The notes below the pieces were generated by a model. The model saw only the letters and a program-made list of their open reading frames with translations. It did not search any database and was not told where the DNA came from. From positions 186,001-250,000 of the forward strand of contig JACKPV010000030.1 of the NCBI GenBank assembly GCA_024233305.1: 64,000 nucleotides of DNA, in the 5' to 3' direction. The translations under genes and the position numbers were made by a program. Shown here piece after piece: positions 1 to 8,709 of the stretch. Every line of letters starts with the position of its first letter. The stretch's first letter is position 1. This DNA comes from Verrucomicrobiales bacterium. Lineage in GTDB: Bacteria > Verrucomicrobiota > Verrucomicrobiia > Limisphaerales > J093.

Positions 1-811
1 ACGTGGCGACATTGGCTTCGTTCCACGGTTCCCACGCCTGCACGCGGCCCTTGAACCGCCGGGCCAGCGCCGCGCCCAACCGGTGAACATCCCGCAGATC
101 CGGCGCAAATTCCCCGCCCGAGCCGCCGTCCCGCGCCCAGGGCGGCGTGTCGTGAAACACCTGCAGCACCTGCAAGCCCTCCTCGTGCTGGATCGTGGCT
201 GCCGTGTCGTAACTGGTTTCCCCGGCAAACCGGCCCCGCGCCGGCTCGAGATCCCGCCACCGCAGCCGGTCCCGGATCCAGTTCACCCCGGCCAACGCGG
301 CGAACCGCGCATGCCGTCGCTGGTTCACCGGATCGTCGGCTGCAAACCAGGCAATGGCCGCGTCCACACCGACCGGTGAATCGAACGGCACCGGGGCGCG
401 CAACGGGGCCAGCACACCGGCGGCGGTCCACTCGAGCAACTCCCCGTCGGCCGCCAGGAACTCGAGCCGATAATACCCCACGGGAAGCTCCCCCAGCGCC
501 AATCGCCCGCCCGGCTTCCAACCGGTGCGGTTGCCCCCCAGGATCTCCACGGGCCGGTCCTCTTCGTCGAGCAGACGCCAGGAGCCGCCGGTGGCCGGCA
601 GATGGTCCGGCGCCACGACGCTCACCGACTCGCCGGCCAGGAAGATGTTTCCCGGATGATCGGGCAGTGGCCGCGGGATATGGCGGGGGATTGCCGGAGG
701 CGGGTTCGTGGATGCGCCGGCGCGGGCGGTCCCGGTTGAAACCGGGAGGAGGAGGCACACCGCGAGCACGGGCGCCAACCGGCGACGCGGCGCGAGGGAC
801 AGCGAGTTCAC
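1..811 (-). CDS. Secreted clan GH-A (GH39/GH5-like) glycoside hydrolase, 3' end off the window
   Basis: The minus strand is open from a GTG at 811 to the window edge (270 codons, partial). The N-terminus is basic, then a Leu/Val-rich segment (LAPVLAVCLLLP) and ARAG, a convincing signal peptide, so the enzyme is exported. Residues about 50-135 look like a beta-sandwich domain. From about 140 a TIM-barrel begins: LAGVNWIRDRLRWRDLEP, then HDTPPWARDG, then WEPWNEAN near the edge. The Glu of the WNE motif is the acid/base residue of clan GH-A enzymes. The GH39-like assignment is by resemblance; substrate is unknown. An upstream start is possible. It is divergent from recQ with about 150 bp between them. 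Confidence 0.75.
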   Translation of the reverse strand, partial: MNSLSLAPRRRLAPVLAVCLLLPVSTGTARAGASTNPPPAIPRHIPRPLPDHPGNIFLAGESVSVVAPDHLPATGGSWRLLDEEDRPVEILGGNRTGWKPGGRLALGELPVGYYRLEFLAADGELLEWTAAGVLAPLRAPVPFDSPVGVDAAIAWFAADDPVNQRRHARFAALAGVNWIRDRLRWRDLEPARGRFAGETSYDTAATIQHEEGLQVLQVFHDTPPWARDGGSGGEFAPDLRDVHRLGAALARRFKGRVQAWEPWNEANVAT

Positions 812-961
812 GGCGCCAGTCTGGCCGGGGGGCCGGGGCGGGGAAAGCGGGAATTGATTGCGCTGCCCGGCCGACGGACAATGGCGGCGGTGCCTGGCGG
901 GCGCGGTCGGATCGCGCCGTTTCGCGTTGGCCGGGAGAACGACGGATCGCATACTAGTTGC

Positions 962-3166
962 ATGGTTAGTTATCAGGAAGCGTTGCCGGGCGCGTTGAAG
1001 CGCTACTTTGGCTTCGATTCGTTCCGGCCCTTGCAGGCGGAGATCATCCAGGATTCCCTCGCCGGTCGCGACGTGCTCGTCGTGCTGCCCACCGGCGGCG
1101 GCAAGTCGCTCTGCTACCAGCTGCCGGCGATGCTCCGGCCCGGGCTCACGGTGGTGATCTCGCCGTTGATCGCGTTGATGAAGGACCAGGTGGACGCGCT
1201 CTCGGCGGCGGGCATTCCGGCAACGTTTCTGAACTCGTCCCTCGCGCCGGGCGAGGCGGCGCCCCGGTTGCGCGGCCTGCACGGCGGGGAATACCGTCTG
1301 CTCTACGTCGCGCCCGAACGGCTCGTGCTGCCCGGGTTCGTCGAGGATCTGAAACGCTGGCAGGTCGGGGTGTTCGCGGTGGATGAAGCCCATTGCATCA
1401 GCGATTGGGGGCATGACTTCCGACCGGAGTACCGGCAGCTGGCGACGGTTCGCGAGGCGTTGCCCGGGGCGGCCTTCATGGCCCTGACGGCCACCGCGAC
1501 GACGCGCGTGCAGGAGGACATCATCCGGCAGCTCCGGCTGCGGGAGCCCGCGCGTTATGTGGCCAGCTTCAACCGGCCCAACCTGGTCTATCGCGTGGCC
1601 GCCCGGTCGGGCGCCTACGGCCAGGTGCTCGGGTTCCTCCGCGAGCGTTCCGGCGACAGCGGCATCATCTACTGCCAGGCCCGCCGCACGGCCGAGGACC
1701 TGGCGGCCCGGCTCCGCGCGGACGGCATCGCGGCGGGGGCCTATCACGCGGGACTCGAAGCCGCCGAACGTTCGCGCCAGCAGGAGGCGTTTCTGCGCGA
1801 CGAGGTGCGCGTCATTTGCGCGACCATCGCCTTCGGGATGGGGATCAACAAACCGAACGTGCGCTTCGTCCTCCATCACGACCTGCCGAAAAACGTCGAG
1901 AGCTACTACCAGGAAACGGGCCGCGCCGGACGGGACGGGTTGCCGGGCGAATGCCTGCTCCTCTTCAGCGCCGGCGACCGCGTGAAGCACGTGCGTTTCA
2001 TCGACGAGAAACCCGATCCGCACGAGCGCGAGGTCGCGCGCGCCCAGCTCGAGCAGATCGTTCACTACGCCGAAACGGGCGGTTGCCGGCGGACGTTCCT
2101 CCTCGCGTACTTTGGTGAGCAAGGCGCCCCTCCCGACGGCAACTGCGGCGGCTGCGACAACTGCCTCAGCCCGCGCGAAACCTGGGACGGCACCCTCGCG
2201 GCGCAAAAGTTGCTCTCCTGCGTCATTCGCGTGCGGCAGCAAAGCGGCTTCGCCACCGGACTCGGCCACGTGGTGGATATTCTGCGGGGCGGCGACACGG
2301 ACAAGATCCGCAAGTGGGGGCATCACACCCTGTCGACCTACGGCATCGGCAACGAGCATTCCCGGAACGAGTGGGGCGCCATCGGCAGGGAACTCGTCCG
2401 GCTGGGATTCCTCGCGCAGGATGCCGATCGCTTCAACACCATCGAGGTCACGCCCGCCGGCCGGCAGTGGTTGAGGGAACGGCGGACGTTGACGCTCACC
2501 CGGCCCATGGCCGCGCCGGATCGCAAGGTCCGGGCGCCGCGGGCCGGCGAGATCGCCTGCGACGAGGCCTTGTTCGAGCGGTTGCGTGAGCTGCGCAAGC
2601 GGCTGGCGGATGAACGGGGCGTGCCGCCCTACGTGGTCTTCGGCGATGTGTCACTGCGACACATGGCGCGCGAGTACCCCGTGACACCCGCGGCGTTCTC
2701 GCGGATCAGCGGGGTGGGCGAACGCAAGCTGGCCGAATTCGCGGAGGTCTTCCTGGCCGCCATCGCCTCCCATCTCGACCAGCATCCCCGCCAGGAATTC
2801 CCCGCGCCCGCCCCGACGGTCCCGCCGCCACCGCCGCCCCGGCGCGATCGTTCCGGCCTTGCCACCACCGTCCGGGACACCCTGGACCTCCTGCGGTCGG
2901 GAGAAAAGGTCGCGGCCGTGGCGGCGGCGCGCGGGCTCAAGGAGAGCACCATTCTCGGGCATCTCGAGGCCGCCGTGCAGGCCGGGGAAGCAGTCGACTT
3001 GAACGGGCAGATGCCGGCCGACGAGTGCCGCGAGATCCTCGCCGCCTTCGAGACCCACGGACGCAGTCTCCTGACCCCGGTGCATGAAGCGCTGGGCGGA
3101 CGCTACTCCTTCGAGCAACTGCGCCTCGCCCGCATCATCCACGGCCAAACCACGACCGCGCCATAG
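962..3166 (+). CDS. recQ: ATP-dependent DNA helicase RecQ
   Basis: 734-residue 3'-5' DNA helicase for recombination and repair. Walker A TGGGKS is at residues 44-49, DEAH at 141-144 followed by CISDWGHDFRPEY, and helicase motif VI includes QETGRAGRDG. The zinc site is near 375-400 (C..., then CGGCDNC), followed by the RQC winged helix, an HRDC domain (about 530-615), a Pro-rich linker, and a C-terminal helix-turn-helix domain (about 635-734) typical of Bacillus-type long RecQ. I chose the ATG at 962 because homologues begin close to the conserved FGFDSFRPLQ motif; the frame stays open upstream to 854 without conserved sequence. The last 65 codons plus stop are duplicated at 13267-13480. Confidence 0.95.
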   Translation: MVSYQEALPGALKRYFGFDSFRPLQAEIIQDSLAGRDVLVVLPTGGGKSLCYQLPAMLRPGLTVVISPLIALMKDQVDALSAAGIPATFLNSSLAPGEAAPRLRGLHGGEYRLLYVAPERLVLPGFVEDLKRWQVGVFAVDEAHCISDWGHDFRPEYRQLATVREALPGAAFMALTATATTRVQEDIIRQLRLREPARYVASFNRPNLVYRVAARSGAYGQVLGFLRERSGDSGIIYCQARRTAEDLAARLRADGIAAGAYHAGLEAAERSRQQEAFLRDEVRVICATIAFGMGINKPNVRFVLHHDLPKNVESYYQETGRAGRDGLPGECLLLFSAGDRVKHVRFIDEKPDPHEREVARAQLEQIVHYAETGGCRRTFLLAYFGEQGAPPDGNCGGCDNCLSPRETWDGTLAAQKLLSCVIRVRQQSGFATGLGHVVDILRGGDTDKIRKWGHHTLSTYGIGNEHSRNEWGAIGRELVRLGFLAQDADRFNTIEVTPAGRQWLRERRTLTLTRPMAAPDRKVRAPRAGEIACDEALFERLRELRKRLADERGVPPYVVFGDVSLRHMAREYPVTPAAFSRISGVGERKLAEFAEVFLAAIASHLDQHPRQEFPAPAPTVPPPPPPRRDRSGLATTVRDTLDLLRSGEKVAAVAAARGLKESTILGHLEAAVQAGEAVDLNGQMPADECREILAAFETHGRSLLTPVHEALGGRYSFEQLRLARIIHGQTTTAP

Positions 3167-3185
3167 GCCGGCCCGGCGGCGCCCC
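2972..3185 (+). repeat. recQ 3'-end direct repeat, copy 1 (within recQ)
   Basis: These 214 bp cover the end of recQ, its stop codon and 19 bp beyond. They recur in the same orientation at 13267-13480 with two mismatches, both near the 5' end (ACTTGAACGG here, ACCTGAAGGG there). Identity stops abruptly on both sides. Confidence 0.97.
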
Positions 3186-3473
3186 TCAAGCAGCGGATGA
3201 CGGGAGTGTTCCCTCCCGGCCTGATCCGGCCCCGCGCCGTGGCGACGGCGCTTTCGCGGCCGGCCGGATCACCGGGTTCCTGAATGGTCCCGAGGCCGCA
3301 AACGAGCGTCGGGAGTGGCCGCGATCGGGCGGGAGACACCGCGTCGCGGCGATCCCGCGTGGCCAGGCGGATCGCCACGACCCACCCTTCTGGCACATGA
3401 ACCTGGTCACTTGTCAATGGCACGCAGGTGTCATGGACACGGGGGATGCAGTGTTTGGTAGGAATTGTCGGGC
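3167..3473. other. Intergenic region after recQ with a perfect 10-bp inverted repeat
   Basis: No gene is supported here. A perfect inverted repeat, TGATCCGGCC at 3222-3231 and GGCCGGATCA at 3262-3271, could form a long-loop hairpin after recQ, but there is no T-tract, so a terminator role is uncertain. The promoter of the following gene should lie in the second half; no clear -35/-10 pair is visible. Confidence 0.5.
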
Positions 3474-5894
3474 ATGGCTTCGTCGCGTTACAATATCAGG
3501 GCTGCTTCAGGGCTCAAGAACGGGCCCTACGGGAGCGATGATCGAAAACCACTGACCGGCAGGCAAGGCAAACGCCTCCAGCCCGCTCCGGCGTCGGTGG
3601 GGTGGCTCGGACTCCTCGCCGCGTCGTGTCTGACCAGTTCGTCGGCGACCGGCGAAGTGCTCGCGCGGAACGGCGACGCGACACCGCGAAACAACGCGAC
3701 CTTCGCCGGATTCGGGGCGCCCTTGTTGGCCCCGAACGGCGATGTGGCATTTCCTGCTCAAACGACTTCCGTCGGGCCGCTGGGGCAGGGTCTCTTTCGA
3801 CGCTCCGCGGCGGCTCCCGGTCTGAGGACGGTCGTCGAGAGCGATGACCCGACACCGGACAGCAACGGGAACATCTGGTTCACCTTCGGGTCGTCGTTCG
3901 CGATGGACCCGCTGGGGAACATCGTGTGGGACGCGCCGGTTCTTGGGTCATTGGGTGGGGTGCTCGACGATTATGCCGTCTACATGACGGATGTCGACGG
4001 CGTCACCTTCGCGGTGGTTCGGGAAAACGACCGCGTCCCCGGGGGCAATGGACGGTTTGCCAGTGATCCGTCCAACCTGAATCTCGTGCTCAGCGATGGC
4101 GCCGTTGGTTTCGTCTCGGATATCCGCGCGATCCCGGATGGGAACGGAGTGACCGCGCAGGGCGTGTTCCGCTGGACGCCCGAGGGGATCGTTGAACTCG
4201 CGCGAACGGATGAGGAGGCTCCCGAAGGCGGGATGTTCTACAGCTTCAAGCGGAAGCGGATCGGCATGACCACTGCCGGCGAGGTGGTGATTGTCGGCAC
4301 CCTCCACGATTCGCGCACCGGCATCTATCGTTTCGGCGAGGACGCGGTGGCCAGGCTTGCGGGGCAGGGGGACAGGCTTCCGGACGGCGGCATCCTCGAC
4401 GCCATCGATGATCCGGCGCTCAATCGCTCGGGAGGAGCGGCTTTCCGGGCGGAACTGACGGACACTCCCGAGGATCAATTGGACAACGAAGGCGTGTTCT
4501 TCGCCGGGGCTGAGGGCTTGCGCGAGGTGGCCCGCAAGGGGGCGTTTGCGCCGTCGAATGTCGGACGCTATCGGACGTTCGATCCCAAGGTTGCCGTTAA
4601 CGACTCCGGGCAGGTCCTGTTCTTCGCCGAATTGACGGGCGCCTCGAACGGCGAGTCCCAAGGCTGGTTCCTCCACGACGGCGCCTCGACGGTCGCGGTG
4701 GCGTTGAACAACCGCGCGGCGCCGGGAGGCGACATTCTGCGGTTTGAGCTCACAAACTTCCGTTCGGGCTGCGTCAACAACTCGGGCCAAGCGGTGTTCG
4801 TCGGACCGTTCTTGCAGGGAGGCCTCGGAGCGGGGTTGTACTTCTTCGATCCGTCGACAGGACTTCATCTGGTTGCCAGGACAGGGGATGCGTTCGGCGA
4901 GGAAGGAACCGTGGCAAACTTCGGTTTCGCCGACGGGTTCAGCGGGTTCGGAGGCGGCAACGTCAATGGGCTGAACGACGCCGGAGAGGTGGCCTTCACG
5001 CCGATTCTCACGGGCGCCAGGACGATGGTGGCGCGGTGGTCATATGATTCCGTGCGCGATAACCTGCCGCCGATCGCCGAGGGGTTGTTTGTGGAGGTCA
5101 CGCAAGGCCAGCGGTTGGTGTTGACGGTGCCGGAATTGCTCGGAGCGGCAGCGGACCCCGAGGGCGGTGCGCTGGCGTTGCGATCGATCGATCCTGTGAC
5201 CTCGGGAGGACGCCCCATCTCCCTCGATCCCGTCTCCGGGAGTTACTTCTACGATGCTCCGTTGGACGGGCTGGCGGTGGACGAATTCAACTACCTGGTC
5301 GCGGATGCCGCCGGCGCCACGGTCACGGTGACCGGCCAAATCCGGCTGTTGCCCGTCAATCGCGCTCCGACCGGCGCCGGTTGGACCCTGGGATCCCGTT
5401 ACGGGAACCCCCTTGTCGTGGAAGCCGTCCGGCTGCTTGCCGCGGCCGCCGATCCGGACGGCGACCATCTGTCGATCGCGTCCATCGATTCGAGGACGGG
5501 CGAGGGGCGCTCCATTTTCGCGGAAGACGATCGGATCGTGATCGCGGCGCCGGAGATCGAGTGGTTGACCGACAGTTTCTCCTACGTCGTGTCGGACGGG
5601 CGGGGCGGAACCGTTTCCATCAGGGTCACCATCAAGGCGGAGGACGCCGTGTCGTTCGTCGGGAACGGGTCCGGCGGGCGGACCCTCCAGATCGCCGCGG
5701 TGGAGGGCTCTTGGACCGTCGAGCGGGCGGGAACCGTCAAAGGGCCCTGGGTCGCCATCGGCGTGACCGACGTGGTGTACGACGGGCCGGTGCCGGGGCC
5801 GAGACGTCCCCCGGTCGGATCGGTGCTCGGTCGGGGAATCCTGGTCGACGAGGAGCTGTTGCCGGGGGGCGCGTTCTACCGGGTCGTCAGATGA
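3474..5894 (+). CDS. Secreted NxxGxxAF-repeat protein with cadherin-like domains
   Basis: 806-residue exported protein of unknown function. A basic N-terminus is followed by WLGLLAASCLTSSSATG, a likely signal peptide. Residues about 55-530 carry spaced repeats of the N-x-x-G-x-x-x-F type (VNDSGQVLFF, VNNSGQAVFV, LNDAGEVAFT), the hallmark of the choice-of-anchor tandem-repeat families of Verrucomicrobia and Planctomycetes. Two cadherin-like domains follow (AAADPEGGALAL, AAADPDGDHLSI). The C-terminus (WTVERAGTVKGPW ... AFYRVV) matches the C-terminal module of two other secreted proteins here. The ATG at 3474 is preferred over a TTG at 3465 because AGGA lies about 10 nt upstream. Probably a surface or matrix protein; that is inference. 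Confidence 0.75.
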   Translation: MASSRYNIRAASGLKNGPYGSDDRKPLTGRQGKRLQPAPASVGWLGLLAASCLTSSSATGEVLARNGDATPRNNATFAGFGAPLLAPNGDVAFPAQTTSVGPLGQGLFRRSAAAPGLRTVVESDDPTPDSNGNIWFTFGSSFAMDPLGNIVWDAPVLGSLGGVLDDYAVYMTDVDGVTFAVVRENDRVPGGNGRFASDPSNLNLVLSDGAVGFVSDIRAIPDGNGVTAQGVFRWTPEGIVELARTDEEAPEGGMFYSFKRKRIGMTTAGEVVIVGTLHDSRTGIYRFGEDAVARLAGQGDRLPDGGILDAIDDPALNRSGGAAFRAELTDTPEDQLDNEGVFFAGAEGLREVARKGAFAPSNVGRYRTFDPKVAVNDSGQVLFFAELTGASNGESQGWFLHDGASTVAVALNNRAAPGGDILRFELTNFRSGCVNNSGQAVFVGPFLQGGLGAGLYFFDPSTGLHLVARTGDAFGEEGTVANFGFADGFSGFGGGNVNGLNDAGEVAFTPILTGARTMVARWSYDSVRDNLPPIAEGLFVEVTQGQRLVLTVPELLGAAADPEGGALALRSIDPVTSGGRPISLDPVSGSYFYDAPLDGLAVDEFNYLVADAAGATVTVTGQIRLLPVNRAPTGAGWTLGSRYGNPLVVEAVRLLAAAADPDGDHLSIASIDSRTGEGRSIFAEDDRIVIAAPEIEWLTDSFSYVVSDGRGGTVSIRVTIKAEDAVSFVGNGSGGRTLQIAAVEGSWTVERAGTVKGPWVAIGVTDVVYDGPVPGPRRPPVGSVLGRGILVDEELLPGGAFYRVVR

Positions 5895-6124
5895 GAGGGA
5901 ACCACGCTCGGAACGAGGAGATGATCGCCCGATGTCGCGCCTGGACGCCGGGCCTCAACCAGCGCACGCGGCCAGCGAACAACAGGATGAGAAGAACTGC
6001 GCACATTCAGAAGAACATTGCTGGATCGGGTGGCAGACGAGCCAGCAACCGTCGCCCTTTGCCGCGCGGTCCGAAGATCCGAACGGCCGTTGCGGGGGCG
6101 CTGAGAACGCGCGTTATCGATTCC

Positions 6125-8623
6125 ATGCGTGGCGGGCGGGCCGGATGTTTTCTATTCGCCATCCTGTGCGCGTTTGGGATCCTCGGCCGGGCGGGAGAAA
6201 TCACGTCGTTCGACAACGCAGGGAACTGGAATGGTGGTTACTCCACGCACTTCCTCGATCGGGGGGTGATCTTGTGGAACATGGCGCCGGACTTAGGCTC
6301 TTCTATTCGCCCAATGTTCGACGCAAGACTCAACAGGGAACCCCTGGGTTTGGATGAAATGCAAGGAGCGTTGCTGGCTGCACCGGGCAGGCTCTGGAGT
6401 TCGGCGAGTCTTCGGGTGGTTGTCGAGCGGCCCGCCGGCTTCGGACCGCGGATCTGGCGATGGAGGAGTCCGGCCGGAACGCCCCAGGATATTCTTGGCT
6501 CAGAACTACGGTCCGTCTATTTTACCACTCGAGGTGATCACATTCTGGCCTCCGAAATCTGTGAAACCGCTTCGAATTGCCACTTGCTGCGGGTGGACTA
6601 CGGGGAGGGGCTCACTAATACGGTTGTCATTGAGAATCGCGGGACATTCAACCGTCTCAGCTTCTCGACAGCTTTTGCGGACCCCATTCGCATCGAACGC
6701 TTAACCTTCACGGAAACGCTGCCGCAGCTGATCTGGCTGGATTTCGACAATCCGATTTCTCAGCGGTGCAGATTCGATCCGATTCCGAATCTCAATCGAG
6801 CGATCATCGGGATTTTTAATCACGCCGTTACTCTAAAGGAAGAGCCGCGCTACGTTAACGCCCAAGTGCATCCGCTCCGAGCGCCCAGTCTCCAATGGCG
6901 GAATGACGTCTTTGCATCCTTGACCAACATGTTCCACGCGAACGGCCTGACGGTGCCGGTGATGACCAATCGCCCGGGCCGGTTGGACAACGTCCTGGCC
7001 GTTCGGTTCGGGGAGCCTCTGGGGCGGTACGATTCGGATGGCGACAAGAAGAAGGACCATTTCTATCTAGGCGGGGCATTCGATGTGGGGCCAAGCGACA
7101 ATCCAGGCGAAGCCGACCGCTGGAACCGGCGGTTGGACGGTGAGGTCGGGATCTTCTTGGACGAGCAACTGGGACAGGGGCCGCCCGGCGACCTTCCGGT
7201 AAAGTGGTACGGGCCCGACTTTGTCGCCAGTGTGACGTTTCACGAGATCGGACATGCGTTTGGGCTCAAGCATCTACCGGATGCTCGGGGCCGGGTGATG
7301 GACGACTCGTATGAGGAGCACGTTACCCCGAGCCTGACCCGAAACGCCGAGCCCATCGCCGACAATCCGAAGGGCGTCACGCACAGCCCCTATTACCATT
7401 GGATGCTCTATGCGGAAGGTATGGATCCGCTTCCCCCAACCAGTGCGGGAGTCCTCGGAACCTGGGACCTCAATACTGCGCCATCAAGGCGTGCCAAGGT
7501 TCGATCCGCAGGTTCGGACGAGACGACGATGGAGGAGCGTTTCATCTCAACCTGCACACTGGAGGTGGAACCCGCCGCCGTCTACGACCTGCTTCTGGTG
7601 CCATTTAGTGAGGGCAGCCGCAGGTTCTCCTGCGATGCGCTCTCCCCATTGGGGGATGCCTACAGTGGAACTGCTGTCCGGTTCGAACCGGATCCGCTCC
7701 AGCCCTCCTACCTGGTGGGGCGTTCCGAGCCCGACGGGCCTTACGACGTCGTGTTCGCATTCGTCGATGCAGGAGAAGCCAACGTCGAGTGGATCGAAGG
7801 CGCCATGTCGGGGAAGCCCGGCTGGGTCTTGAAACGGGCGGCCGACACGGGCCTGCTTGACGCCGTTGGTTCATTCACGGCCCGGGTCGAACCGGTCAAG
7901 TACTTCGTGCCGCCTCCGGCCTACATCGCGGAACCGGTCGTTCTCGCGCAATCCGGCGACGCGTCGCAGATCGACCGCGACGCCGGACTCCGGTTTGCGG
8001 GCGAAGGTGTCACCGCATGCACCAAGGTGCGGATCTCCGGCGAAGCCCTGCTGGATTCGGTTTCTTTGTGGATGGAGTCGATGTCGGGGACGTTCCGCTT
8101 GAGTCTGCTGAGCGATTTCGACGGGGAGGCCGGCATCGAACTGTTCGCCAAATCCTTCGATGCCGCTGATTTCTCGTCGCTGCCCGGCTGGGTGCACTTC
8201 GGGGATCTCAACTGGGGCGTCCCGGCGGGCGAGTATTGGCTTGGGGCGGGGGTGGTCGGTCCGGATGCGGAGGCGACGTTTGGAGTGGAAGCCGTGGAAC
8301 CTTCGACAATCAATCTGATCTGGGACGGGTTGTGGATCGGACCCCTTGGCGATGGGACGATTCCGATGAAGGTATCCGGGGTCCTGACGCGATCCCTTCC
8401 TGCGGAAGCGATCCTGCGCCTGACGTTTGCCAACGGCGCCTTGCGGCTGCGATGGCCGGTCGACAGCCCGTTGATCCTGGAGCGAGCGGGAACGCTATCG
8501 GAACCGGCGTGGGAAGCTTACGGCGGGATGGTGGAAACCGAGGACGACGAGCATGTCGTGGTGGTGGAACCGGCCGATGCCATGTCCTTCTTCCGGCTGG
8601 CCGGACGGGGCGACACCCGCTGA
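6125..8623 (+). CDS. Secreted metzincin-like zinc metalloprotease
   Basis: 832 residues. The N-terminus CFLFAILCAFGILGRAG is a signal peptide. In the middle lies HEIGHAFGLKH, a full metzincin zinc motif HExxHxxGxxH (three His ligands plus catalytic Glu), followed about 10 residues on by RVMDDSYE, a plausible Met-turn. These together support a reprolysin/matrixin-like peptidase. The rest is beta-rich without recognised domains, and the C-terminus (LILERAGTLSEPAW ... MSFFRLAG) is the same module seen at the end of the gene at 3474. The frame is open far upstream, but the sequence before the ATG at 6125 is Arg-rich and non-conserved in character, so that ATG is chosen. Substrate unknown. Confidence 0.7.
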   Translation: MRGGRAGCFLFAILCAFGILGRAGEITSFDNAGNWNGGYSTHFLDRGVILWNMAPDLGSSIRPMFDARLNREPLGLDEMQGALLAAPGRLWSSASLRVVVERPAGFGPRIWRWRSPAGTPQDILGSELRSVYFTTRGDHILASEICETASNCHLLRVDYGEGLTNTVVIENRGTFNRLSFSTAFADPIRIERLTFTETLPQLIWLDFDNPISQRCRFDPIPNLNRAIIGIFNHAVTLKEEPRYVNAQVHPLRAPSLQWRNDVFASLTNMFHANGLTVPVMTNRPGRLDNVLAVRFGEPLGRYDSDGDKKKDHFYLGGAFDVGPSDNPGEADRWNRRLDGEVGIFLDEQLGQGPPGDLPVKWYGPDFVASVTFHEIGHAFGLKHLPDARGRVMDDSYEEHVTPSLTRNAEPIADNPKGVTHSPYYHWMLYAEGMDPLPPTSAGVLGTWDLNTAPSRRAKVRSAGSDETTMEERFISTCTLEVEPAAVYDLLLVPFSEGSRRFSCDALSPLGDAYSGTAVRFEPDPLQPSYLVGRSEPDGPYDVVFAFVDAGEANVEWIEGAMSGKPGWVLKRAADTGLLDAVGSFTARVEPVKYFVPPPAYIAEPVVLAQSGDASQIDRDAGLRFAGEGVTACTKVRISGEALLDSVSLWMESMSGTFRLSLLSDFDGEAGIELFAKSFDAADFSSLPGWVHFGDLNWGVPAGEYWLGAGVVGPDAEATFGVEAVEPSTINLIWDGLWIGPLGDGTIPMKVSGVLTRSLPAEAILRLTFANGALRLRWPVDSPLILERAGTLSEPAWEAYGGMVETEDDEHVVVVEPADAMSFFRLAGRGDTR

Positions 8624-8709
8624 ACGGTTGAGCGGTTCCATGGCGTCCGGTCCTTGCCATCAGTTCTTCTTCAATGCTAGGGTGGCGGCGCTGATCGGGC
8701 AGGCATGCG

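Noticed and set aside
5381..6124. 248-codon N-terminal extension of the metzincin gene
   Set aside because: Arg-rich, overlaps the end of the upstream gene, and the signal peptide begins at 6125.
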